DNA of 64,000 bases. It comes from Aurelia coerulea (taxonomy: Eukaryota > Cnidaria > Scyphozoa > Semaeostomeae > Ulmaridae). Where the stretch lies: positions 8,855,501 through 8,919,500 of the forward strand of contig CM076945.1 of the NCBI GenBank assembly GCA_039566865.1, in the 5' to 3' direction. How positions within the stretch are numbered: the stretch's first letter is position 1; each line of letters opens with the position of its first letter. A model generated the notes under the pieces. It did no database searches. It was not told the origin of the DNA and was given only the letters and a program-made list of their open reading frames with translations. Positions 1-10,600 of the stretch are shown in pieces. The position numbers and the translations under genes were made by a program.

Positions 1-68
1 TGTTGATTGCAAAATCTTGGGGGCATGTGCCCCTAGTGCCCCCCCCCCCCCTGGTTCCTACGTCTATG
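1..68 (-). mobile_element. hAT-like MITE, end fragment cut by window edge
   Basis: This stretch matches the end of the short element seen complete at 42861-43029: an AAATCTTGGGGG block, C-rich runs, then GGTTCCTACGTCTATG. It is cut by the left edge, so its target-site duplication cannot be tested. The C-run lengths may not be reliable. Confidence 0.6.
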
Positions 69-529
69 CAGTACATTCATTAAAAAACATTCACCAGACA
101 ACACGGGGTTTTAGTACTTTCAGTTTGAAGAGAAAAGCTATGCGCAACGGGTGGTTCCAGTTAATATCCGTACCCCTCCCCCCCTATAGAAGAGAAAATC
201 CGGAAGTGTGCGTCAATCCCCAAATATCCAGGGGCATGCAGCTGCTGAGACACAAAAATCCAGGGGTAATTACAAAAATTTGGAAAAATCCAGACCTACA
301 AGTTGTTGGTAAACTCTTCCATAGGGGGTAAATTGTCTGCAAAATCGAAAAATCCGGACGTTCCTGTACTTTAAGAGGCAAAATCCGGATCTATCCAGCA
401 AATTTTATCATAAAAAATCCGGGTCCTTCCAATTGGGTGAGCAGTCTTCCATAGGGGGGGGTCCGGATTTTTTCTGGAACCACCCAACACCAGGGCCTAT
501 TAAAAGCCGGGAAATTCTGCATTTTATAC
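69..529. other. Intron and short repeats of the coiled-coil gene
   Basis: This lies downstream of the splice donor of the minus-strand exon at 530-721, so it is most simply its first intron. It contains several runs of a loose tandem motif (variants of AAAATCCGGA with ATAGGGGG, about 190-480), an old degenerate tandem repeat. Open frames here show no recognisable protein. Confidence 0.45.
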
Positions 530-721
530 CTGCTTTTCTAAATCATCGACTTTCTTCATTAAGTCATAATTCTGTCCCTTCATTTTATTCAGTTCACTGG
601 TTCTTTCTTGGAGGTCTTTCCTCAACTGCTCTCTTTCCTTCAACCCTGTCACGAAATCTGAGGTCGTCTTGTCCACTTCCTGTCCTCCATTTTGCTGTCT
701 TTCTTCGTCTGCAGCTTCCAT
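530..721 (-). CDS. First coding exon of an unidentified coiled-coil protein (partial gene)
   Basis: An ATG at 721 opens 64 codons in phase 0, ending in CAG followed by a good donor (GTATAA). The peptide is very polar (Glu, Lys, Asp, Gln). After about residue 27 it shows heptad-like spacing of Leu, Met and Val (for example LRKDLQERTSELNKMK), as expected for an alpha-helical coiled coil. The rest of the gene lies left of the window. The opposite-strand frame over the same bases looks like the shadow, because only the minus frame has both coiled-coil character and a donor at its end. I do not recognise the family. A structural or scaffold role is inference from the coiled coil alone. Confidence 0.55.
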
Positions 722-1499
722 ATTGTTTCACTTCACTCGTATGAAATTACAAGTTAGAGATCTTGACACTTAGAGGATATAAATGATTTATTTAATTTCA
801 ATGCTTGGATTTAATTCCGATCTCTATCTTCATAAATATTTGATCTGTTTTCGCAAAGGTCAACAATCAAATGAAACGTCAAGTCAAACGTTTCCCTTTA
901 CAAATAGTGTTGTTGATGCTGTTGCTGACATGACAACTGTCAACACTCAATTCAACTCAACGGGAGAACGGTGGAATCAAGTTTCTGCTCCACCGCAATC
1001 ACAGGACAATGAATCCTTGGACCACATACCTGTGAGTGGTTGGACCATGGACGGACGACGCGACACTCACTCTTTCGGCCTTTGATCTTATCTGAATATT
1101 CATTGTCACGAATTTCCCCGGGAGGGAGGGGGGTGGTGCTTATTATATTTTGGAGTATACTTTTAACAATTTTTACTTTCAATTGTCTTACGTTATCTCA
1201 GTTTTCATGACTTTCATGTATATTCTGAAAATCGATGTATAGTATAGTGTACGATTGAAGCAGAGTCAAGACTGAGACTCTCAGCTCTGATCGAAGAAGA
1301 TGCAGCAAAGCAGGTGTCAAATCGATCTTTTGCGCATGTATCCAGTGATTTCCCCCCAGGGGAATCGATGTTCTTTTCGCGAATTTATGCGCCATCTTTC
1401 ATTTACTGTATTTGTATCATATTTGCATAATCGGCTCCATGACAGGATCCATATTTTTCATAATTGACTATGTAACGTCGCTGTACGCCTTTTCACTCC
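722..1499. other. Upstream region of the coiled-coil gene
   Basis: This region should hold the 5' UTR and promoter of the minus-strand gene at 530-721. I see no convincing TATA box, and no further coding exon or RNA gene. Open frames here are short and low in complexity. Confidence 0.3.
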
Positions 1500-1645
1500 A
1501 ATGCGAGTTGAAAAGGTGGGTGTGAAATTCTACTCATTCGAGGATGTGACGTCATTCAAATTTCTAAATCGTAAACCAGAAGGGTGGAAACTTTTGCATG
1601 ATACCATATTATAGACATTCATAAATAGATTCAAACAATGTATAT
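1500..1645. repeat. Dispersed repeat, inverted match to 5560-5680
   Basis: The block from the GAGTTGAAA run through GGATGTGACGTCATTCAAATTTCTAAATC to GATACCATATT recurs in reverse complement at about 5560-5680, with similar order and spacing. This identifies a dispersed repeat family. Ends and class are not resolved. Confidence 0.5.
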
Positions 1646-1809
1646 AGGGAAAGCTAACTGTAAATAACGTGTTTGCCATATGGATTTTCTTTTATTGTAA
1701 ATATTTGTTTCAGATTATAAGGTTTTATTGATATGCTATGAATTGTATTAGGTTAATTTAAGTTGTAATAGTATTTAATTTTGTAAGTTTTGTAGTGGAG
1801 GGCCCCTTG

Positions 1810-1878
1810 TACCATGGGTACCAGAGCCAAAAAATGATAAAATAAAAAAATTATTTTGAGGCTCTGGTACCCAGGGTA
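1810..1878. mobile_element. 69-bp palindromic mini-element with 9-bp target-site duplication
   Basis: The element begins TACCATGGGTACCAGAGCC and ends GGCTCTGGTACCCAGGGTA. The arms are 19-bp inverted repeats with two mismatches, around an AT-rich centre. It is flanked on both sides by GGCCCCTTG (1801-1809 and 1879-1887), a perfect 9-bp target-site duplication. It shares its termini with the element at 34019-34076. It has no coding capacity. A 9-bp duplication suggests Mutator-like mobilisation, but that is inference. Confidence 0.75.
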
Positions 1879-2084
1879 GGCCCCTTGAAAAACAGCATTG
1901 AAATGAAATGAAATAAAACTTAACTTGTTCTTGATAATTATTCCTTGATTCCTCGAAAAGTTTAAAAATTGCAATGGTTTTATGTTTTTGTCAAAATCTT
2001 TCTTGAATTCTTCAAAAATAAAAACACTGTAATAATCTAGAAAAAACAGTTACCATACTAGACATAATCATCATCATCATCAAA

Positions 2085-2484
2085 TTACGCTATTACGTCA
2101 GTCCCTGACATTGCGAGCCTGATAATTCTACTCCAAGTGTTTCTATTATTTGCTAGTTTCTTTAATTTGTTTGTGTCTTTTACATTCAGGCCTTGTCCTC
2201 CTAGATCTTTATCAATGAGGCCTAACCAAGTGAGTTTTGGTTTGCCTTTGGGTTTCTTCACAGGTCTTAGTGCTTCATATAGGGCTTGTTTGGCTGGTGT
2301 TTCCTCTGGCAGTCTGAGCAAATGTCTTAGCCAGCTTAATCTTCTCCTCTTAATTTCTTTGCTCCACTTTTCTACTTTTGTTATATCATAAAGATTCTGA
2401 TTTGAGATGATTCTGGGCCATCTTATCTTTATTATTCGCCTTAGTTGTTTCCTTTGAAAAATATCTATCTGTTCTTGTATACTG
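2085..2484 (-). pseudogene. LINE reverse-transcriptase C-terminal remnant
   Basis: Reading on the minus strand gives the end of a LINE ORF2: a stretch rich in Arg and Lys (IDIFQRKQLRRII), then RRRLSWLRHLLRLPEETPA, then a Lys- and Pro-rich RPVKKPKGKPKLTW segment and a stop at 2085. These are the usual landmarks after the RT domain of this kind of LINE. The same frame resumes at about 3313-3440. The copy is a fragment split by the insertion at 2490-3307 and has no RT core. Confidence 0.7.
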
Positions 2485-2489
2485 TCTTG

Positions 2490-3307
2490 ACATAAATGGA
2501 AACATTATAGTCAATACAGCTCTTAGGAGTTACGATTGATTCAAAGTTGAATTTTCGGGATCACGTAACACACATTTGTAAAAAGATGAATCAGAAAACA
2601 GGGGCTTTTTCTCGGATTGCACGATATCTCGATGTAGACAAGGCCAAAATACTCTACCATGCACTTATTCTCTCAAACTTCAACTACTGCCCGTTAATTT
2701 GGATGTTCTGTGGGAAGACTGCAAACAACACAATCAACCGTTTGCACAAACGTGCACTGAGAGTTCTGTATAGTGACTATGATGCATCGTTTGAAGATTT
2801 CTTGAGAAGGTCGGGTGAGCTAACAATCCACTGCAAAAATTTGCAAAAACTAATGCTTGAAATATATAAATGCACAAATGCGGCTTGCCCCTCCTTCATG
2901 TTTGAGTTCTTCACACCAAAGGACATTCAATATGACCTACGAACAAATAACCTCCTGCAGCTCCCTAAAACCAATACGTTATTTTATGGGAACAATTCTT
3001 TATCATTTAGAGGAAGCATTTTGTGGAACACGTTATCTGACACGATAAAAGCTGCTCAAAACGCAGAGCAATTCAAAAATATGATTAAGAGCTGGAAAGG
3101 AGACACTTGCAGTTGCAACATCTGCAGATGATGTGTACATAGATTCATGTATATATTTTACGTTTATATTATGTTTGAACTTTGTATTGTAAATAGTTGG
3201 TATTTATTAGTTTTCTTTAAAACTATTGCTCCCACCAACTGTAAATAAATAAATTATTATTATATTATTATTATAAAAAAAAAATTAATCATTATTATTA
3301 TTATTAT
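2490..3307 (+). mobile_element. 5'-truncated LINE inserted in another LINE
   Basis: TCTTG occurs at 2485-2489 and again at 3308-3312, giving a 5-bp target-site duplication. Between them lies a plus-strand LINE 3' fragment ending in an ATT/A-rich tail. Removing it rejoins the minus-strand LINE frame cleanly, which supports the boundaries. Confidence 0.7.
2547..3131 (+). pseudogene. LINE reverse-transcriptase C-terminal domain
   Basis: A 194-codon open frame matches the post-catalytic part of CR1/Jockey-like RTs. It starts at an FRDHVTHICKKMNQ segment, has LYHALILSNFNYCPLIWMFC (the thumb region usual after FADD), and ends in FRGSILWNTLSDTIK and a Cys-rich tail (SWKGDTCSCNIC). The RT fingers and palm are missing, so it cannot be autonomous. 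The frame itself is undamaged, suggesting modest age. Confidence 0.75.
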
Positions 3308-3312
3308 TCTTG

Positions 3313-3440
3313 GGCTTTTGTTAAGGTCCAGAGTTCACAGTTGTAGAGAAATACACTAGTAACATATGTATCAAATACTCTAATCTTTGTATCTATGTTC
3401 AATTTCTTGGATTCTATCATGTGTTTCATACTAGACAAGC
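3313..3440 (-). pseudogene. Other half of the split minus-strand LINE remnant
   Basis: Reading on the minus strand gives VFDTYVTSVFLYNCELWTLT, a typical LINE RT segment that precedes the part at 2085-2484. The frame stops at the TCTTG duplication. Confidence 0.6.
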
Positions 3441-3984
3441 ATCGCATAAGTCTTCAAAGTTGCAAGTATATCGATCGAAAATAACTCGAGTTTGGAGATA
3501 GATGCGATCGAACCGCCAACCGTACACTTTGCACTACACAAGAGGGGATTCCCTAGATTTTTCCTGTTGCCAAGGCTGTCAGAATGGGGCGCGCTCTCCT
3601 CAGTCTCTTCTTCAAATTGCGAAATGGTCTATTCTAAAAATATTGAAGACTTCACAAAAATATTCAATGATAGAATTATAGTACTTTCAGAAATACTTAT
3701 TTACAGTTGACGAAATAGACTTGGGGCAAGTCTAGAATTATAGAGAAATAGCTAAAGTTCCTTTGAAGCCATACAGTTCAAAGAAGTAGATCTTAGAATT
3801 TTACACCAACTTTATTCATAAGATTTGGAACCTATGGTGTTGAATCCCAGTATAGTGAATTGGGGGTTCATTATTTCGAGACTCAAATGACACTTCTTCG
3901 TATGTAACTTCTCAGTCGGGTTTAAGCAATGCCCACCTTCTCCCATGCTGTATGATCTGAACAAGAGGAGGAATGGCAACTTAA
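3441..3984. repeat. Repeat-derived spacer downstream of NAA30
   Basis: No gene is seen. The part at about 3640-3850 (TAGCTAAAGTTCCTTTGAAG, then AGAATTTTACACCAAC) is a diverged relative of the arms of the fold-back element at 5280-5860. Confidence 0.4.
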
Positions 3985-4216
3985 AGGCACACTGTCATGG
4001 CTGTGATTGGATAGTTGTGATGCTGAAATCACTAACAAAACACCTTTGAATAATTAAGAAGCCTTTATGCTTTTGGATCATACTTTGCTTCGAGAATTAA
4101 GGGAGCCAGATCTTTATCATCTTCATGAATTTCGATGAACAGCGCAAGTGAACTTTGCCTAACTCGATTCTTTTTTATTGTCTTAGGAACCCAATCAGCG
4201 CCACAACAGTGTGCCT
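3985..4216. mobile_element. 232-bp TTAA-flanked MITE
   Basis: The arms start AGGCACACTGTCATGGC on the left and AGGCACACTGTTGTGGCG on the right read inward, with GATTGG in both. TTAA stands directly outside each end (3981-3984 and 4217-4220). TTAA duplication is the mark of piggyBac-type insertion. The termini are not the classic piggyBac CCC, so the superfamily is tentative. Confidence 0.6.
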
Positions 4217-4480
4217 TTAAGGTAAACAAGTAACCAGAAGGAAAACAAGTACCTAAAGTAAACGAGTGGTTAGAAAGGTCTTGAGTAAGCAACGCAGAAT
4301 CACAAAGTAGTTTTCTTTCAAAATTTGATAACTAATCAACTCACAAGGGCAACAAATACACATCATCCTTTGAGCAAAAAACATGTGATTTCAACAAAGG
4401 TTAACAAAGCAGTTATTGGCTATATGTTTAAGGGCATATTCAGGCAGGGTAGACTTCCGATTCACATGGCTAAGAAGGGT

Positions 4481-4618
4481 TTATTTCAACCAGAGTTTAA
4501 GTCTCCAAGCATCAACACCATTCAAATAATATCGGAGAAGTCTTTTATCACGAATAAATCCAAGATTTTCATACAACTTCAATGCTGCTTTGTTTGTCAC
4601 TTCTGTTTCCAACACAAC
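4481..4618 (-). CDS. NAA30: NAA30 exon 4 (GNAT C-terminus, stop)
   Basis: The acceptor TTTACAG precedes GTTGTGTTGGAAACAG. Forty-five residues and TAA follow, encoding the end of the GNAT fold and the invariant-looking [20 protein letters not shown] stretch. AATAAA overlaps the stop codon (TTGAAATAAACC) and may or may not be used as a poly(A) signal. Confidence 0.9.
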   Translation of the reverse strand, partial: VVLETEVTNKAALKLYENLGFIRDKRLLRYYLNGVDAWRLKLWLK

Positions 4619-7600
4619 CTGTAAAGTTAAGTAACATTTTAGAAGCATAAAAGAGGTATTAGATATCTTATTTATCAATTCAGATATCAAGTTCTCAAGC
4701 TAGAGTTACACAGTGCCACTCACTAGACAATAAGTTGCTTGCATCGCTTGTTTCATTTACAGACGTTGGAAGTTTGCGATCTTTTTCTGACAATGTCATA
4801 CTACCGGGTGGATTAAAAGAGCTTCAACTGTTCAAATATTCATAATGCAGAGAATTATTTCAGGTATTGCAATCAAGCAAAGTTTGATTGATAGCTGAAA
4901 GTCTAAATTATATTTTGCGACTTTTCTTCTTTTTTCTGAGCATTTTAAATACGGGTAAAATTCCTTTATTTTGCAGTGCGTGAAAAATGGGCAAGTAATC
5001 TCCTCAATTAGAGCAAACATACTTTACCAATACATTTCACTTCTCTCTAGGCTTAAAAGTGATTTTTGCAAAAGTACAGATAATAACATTTGTTACTTAG
5101 ATAAACAAGCCCGTTATCAAGAATTAACATAAACATTAACAATTAGCATTATTAACATTATGCATAGCCCGTTATCGTCATGTTACTGTCTTTCATAAAG
5201 ATTTAACTTTTAACTCTTCAAGGGAATCAAAACTGTTTATGTGAAGAGATTGTTTATAATTTGATCGAGGGTTTTAGGCTTCTTTCCTTGCATTTCAAAG
5301 TAACAGAGCATAGGTTTCAAATCTTTGAAAAGGCTGGTGTAAAATTCAGTTACTTATTGCTTTGAACTGAATGACTTCAAAGAAACTTTAGCTATTTCTC
5401 TAGAATTCTACCGTTGGACTTTTCTGCAATCTTCAATATTTTGAAAATAAGAGTTTTTCTCTACTTTTTCAAGAATTCAAGAAATTTTTCAAAAAAACTT
5501 AAAACCATTGAAATTTCTAAACTATTTGAAGCAACATGAAATAATTTCGAAGAAAACCATATTTTTTGGATGTCTACAATATGGTATCAAGCAAAAGTCT
5601 GTTACTCTTCTGGTTGAAGATTTAGAAATTTGATGACGTCACACCCTCAAATGAGTTGAAATGTAACATACGCTGAAATTTCGAAAAATATTCAGAACTT
5701 CTGAAATGTCCAACGGTAGAATTAAAGATAGGTAACTAAAGTTTGTTTCAAGCCACTCAAACAGAAGAAATAGATCACAGAATTTTACACCCACCTTTTT
5801 ACGCCGAGTTAAAGATTTGGAAGCTATGCTAAGTAACAGACCTTTTGTAACTAAATTTGATCTTTATTCCAATGCTCAGAAAATAGAAAAAACATAAAAA
5901 AAATTTTTCAGCCCTTCGGAAATCGACTAAAATTTGATTTATTCCATTCCAATGCCTTCAGTATTCTCAGCGCAAAGAATCTTCAAACACATCAAGTTAT
6001 TTCGGTCCATACGGTAGAATTTCTGTAACTGCATCGCATCTACAGTATTTAAGTTGCCCTTCAAGCTGCAAGTTTTAACTGATATCCCAGTCTTTCTTGA
6101 TTTCAAATCGTTAAATCTCTCCGTACCGGTTAAAGTATCTTTGCACACCAAGTGTTACATAAAACGCATCGAAAACGGCATAAAATAAATCAATTTTCAG
6201 ACAGTTTTGAGATCTATTTCTAAAAATTTCCAAAAAGTCTTTGTTTCATAACATTGATCATTTCCAGTGATCTATAGAGTGTGGGGTTAAAATTACTGGG
6301 AGCAAGCGCCCAGACCACCATTTTGCCTTGCTCCATTTTGCATTTCAAACCCTGGTACTATAATTTCTACAACAATGTGTCTCTCAACGTTTCTAAATCT
6401 GTAGCTCTGTAAAGAAGAAGCAACGCAGCTGCTATTCTTTTCTCCTTGGACACTGCAATGATTCGAGCACTGATCAATGCTGTGCTCACAGCAAATTTCA
6501 AGAACAAAAGAAAAGTTGCACCACATTTTGCAAAAACTGCACTTAACATAGCACAGGCAAAATGTTGCTATGATGTTTTTATCCCACATTGTTATTTGCC
6601 TTGTTAGACAAACAACTGGCTTCTTTGGAAACACTTTAATTTCAGGCACAACACTACTCTTAACAAAATGTATTCCGCATACTCCAACAAACACACAGGA
6701 GACAGGAGACACATTTTATAAAAACTTTAATTTTCATTTATATCATATTTGATACTGCAAAGCAGCAAAACAATTCTTTTTGGTCAATGGCTTTGAACTG
6801 CATTCTGTTTGTCTGTCCGTTTGTTTTCAAACATTTTTGCAGACCTAATCATGGCTGTCAAATGATATCACTGCGGTTATCCCCTGGCATTGGTGCATGC
6901 TCAGTTTGGACAATTTGATACTAATATCTCATTGTTGCAAAACAGCATTATTTGTATGGTCAATTGACTTATTCAAAAGCACTAACCAACCAATTTGCCA
7001 GCAATATAGTGCAACTGTAAATGTTTTTGGAATTTCATGACTTCAGGACTTTGAGAAGATTCTTGCTGGAAGGCACAAGTTTCTATTGACCACAATCATT
7101 AAAATGTTGCTAACAATTTTGACAACAATTTTTGTGAGTAAAGCCAGTAAGCAGCACTCCCTCACTATTGTGTATTGCTAGCCATAATCTATAAAATCAT
7201 CTTACCTCCTCACAACCATGTTCAATCATCTTTCTAACTGCTCTTTTTACAAGCGATGATCCTGAAACAAACAGAAATTTTATATATTTTAAACATGATA
7301 ATAATATAATAATAATTGCTGTGCAGAAGCATCTAATCAATTTCAAGTAAGCAAGATTAGCCTGTCTGTCTGTCTGGCTATGTATCTATCGGGGCCCCTA
7401 TGTGGCTAGCTCGCAGCTGCAGCAATTTGTTCATTTCAACAAACTTCAATGATGAAAATAGAGGGAACGAAATCAAAAGATAATACGAAAATGCTTTATT
7501 TCTGACAATGGCATGAACTCAATATTACGGACCACGGAACCATGGACTACATTTGAACTACCAGAACCAGAGCCTTTTTGGAAATAAAACAACACGCGTG

Positions 7601-10600
7601 CGGCAAAACACACAGGCAAATTCATTTGCACGTGCGATTCGCACACGTAGTTATTCAAGACGGTATTTAAGAAGTGACACAAAAACAGGTAATACAAGTC
7701 TCCCTTTAGCTGATAATAGATTCAATTACATCTACCATAAAAATTAATGTACATTGTTCATATGTTTATGTGTCAATGAAGTTTTTATTTTTACAGGACT
7801 ATACTCAGCAGTTTCTTCCTTGGTAAACTCAGACTTGTCTAGTGGCCGACGCTTCCCAACTGTCAATGTCAACAGGACAAATCTGTTGTCTGCTCGGTTC
7901 AGTTTCTTCATGAACATCGGTATCAGTAACAACAATCATCTGCGCTCTATGAACATCAAGTGTCGCAATTATTTCATACTGCGGGAATTGCTACTTGGGA
8001 CTTTGTCGAAAGTGTTTTGTAATCAGAGAGAGTTTTGTCAGTGATCATATGGTTTATTGAAGCAAATGCTTTGACACTGGATGCGTCGAACATCAAAGTA
8101 CCATTTTACTTAAGCAAAATAACACTTTGCGCGTGGAATGAAAAGCACTCGTGACTCAATTTGCGTGTGTGCCAATGTGTGCGTGTGCGATCGCATGCGT
8201 CAAATGAAAAGGCCTGCAGGATCAATGGACCATTGGACCAACATGCCCCATTATGCAGCACTTATTGACTGTTGTTATGCTAGTATAACATGAATATAAA
8301 TAAAAATGCACAGTAATTACTGTATATCATCACTCTGAGAGGCCTTTTCGGGAAGGTTTTGAGATTAAATCAGCAACCAAACTGTTTATCTAATACTTTG
8401 TAGGATATATAGAGTTCAGTTGGAACTACAGTATTTCATGAACATTTTCATGAACAATTTCATTAATTTATACAAATAACTCACATAAAAAATGCAGCAC
8501 AAATTTAAATGGACTGGGGTTACAAAGCAGCAAAGTTCTTAGAAGATGATATCCCCGAAAAAGGAACCTACAATACTGTATAATGCTCATACAGTACACA
8601 CTTTTTTTATTTCAAGAAACTAAGAATTTGGGCCAGTACTGAAAATTTCATAAAATTATCAGATTTTGAGTACTCAAGAGTTTCTTACGAGTTTCTTAGA
8701 GGTTCCATAACAATCTCCACGTTCACTACCTGTGACCTCGTGAACATCTCAAAACAAGGTTTTTTAACCCTTTCTAATGTAGACATTACTCAAGTACTGT
8801 ACCTTACAAGTAATATCATATACAGGAAACAAGTGAAAGTAAAGTAAAAACGGTAAAGGATTTCCTTTGTCAAAGGGACATTCCATGTCAAGTGTAACCA
8901 CGTCAAAATATCAATGTTTTTGATTTTATTGAAAGTTTGTCAGCTTGTTTACCTTGTTGAGCTATGCGTTTTGTGAAAATTTGAAAGAATTATCTCCAGT
9001 GGTTTCAGAATTATGGACCATTGAACTTTTGACCTTTGCGGTGAACTCAATTGACCCCAGATTTTGTAACTTCCCTAATATTTACCCTATAAACTTGTTC
9101 TTTATGTCATATGAAAGGTCTTGAGCTGTAGAGACCATTGCAACCAAGAAAATGCCATAAAACATTGTTTTCATGTAAATAAAGAAGTTTTTAAAGTTTG
9201 ACCTTTGACCCCTGGTCAGCGGCAATTTCGAAAATCACGAAATTTTGTGGAAATGTTCATCTATCTATATTTATTAACCAGGGTGAATTTCAGAGTGGGA
9301 TTCCAATGGGTTTGATCACAGGATGATTTTGATTACACAGTGGTCAACAGTTTCTATGTAATATTCATATGCAAGACATACAGTAGCCTTTTCAGAAGTA
9401 TGTTTCGCTAAAAAACCAGGTTTCAAAATCAGGCTATTGGGTTGTTTCTTAACATCTTAATAAAAGGTTAGATCTAGTAACTGCTTCATCAGAAGAGAAT
9501 TTAGGGTTAAGCTCAATATCTTCAAACATTTTGCTGAATAGATTTCCATAATTATTTCCTGGCAAAAATGATTTAGTAAGACTTCAGCCTGCAGTTTATT
9601 CTAAGTCACTGCATTGGGATTGGGTTGTTATAGCCCTTGCAAAACAATATCTTGGTAAAACACAACAAATGCAGAGAAAATTTCTCCACTCATAGTAAGC
9701 TTTTCAAAACTAGAAAGTTTAAACTAAACATAATCAATATCACACAGAGTACAAGCCTTGCATACATTAACATAGCTCTCCTGCCTAAAAATGATCCCTA
9801 AGAATTCTTAAGAATAATTTGAGTTCCCTGCGAATTCCCAATTAAAAAATTCACAGGGCTTCATACAGTATGACCTAAGAATTCTTATGAGCTTGTAATG
9901 AATTTTTGATGATTCTTAAGCACTGTTAGCAATTCTTGAGAATTCTTGTCCTGTTAATGTGCGCATGCCTCTTATAATTTTTGCATAACACAGTAACACA
10001 CCAGCTTCCAATATGTTTATCCTTCAGCTGCATTGGCTCCTTGCTGCCATTGAATGATTAAGAAATTATTGAGTGCAGTTATGAAAACATTGTGTAAAGC
10101 AAATGACTTAGGGGCTAGTATAGTTTACAACACATTTGTAAGATGCTGCATTGTTGCTATATAGAAAAAACGCATTTGAATATATTTTCGACCAAATGTT
10201 AAATTCAAAGTAATTTGCCATGGCAAAGCACATGACCAAGCCAATGCCCGTACCAACATTTCTGAAAACGATTGAACCATGTACTTTGAAATTTGAAAGA
10301 GAATTGCAGGAAGTTTGAAGATGAGCGTTCAGGTAAAGAATCGGTTTCTCCAAATTTGCCATGCAGTGACCAAAGCATTGTGCATCAGCTTGTTTTGGCA
10401 CAATATGTTCTGATTATGTGTGCAATCCTCAACGATGTCAGGTTCATGGCAAATTGTTCCATTATGGAAACAGGACATTGACAGAAAGATTCCCATGTAA
10501 AGCATTATAGCTTTGCTGTTGCATTTATCTGATTACAAGAGCTGGTCTAAAGCACTCCTCCTGTAAAGAACAAGCCCTTTCCTCTCAAATATATAATGGA

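Noticed and set aside
6293..6712. 139-codon minus frame in NAA30 intron
   Set aside because: Cys-rich, no known motif, and an overlapping frame looks equally good; no splice support.
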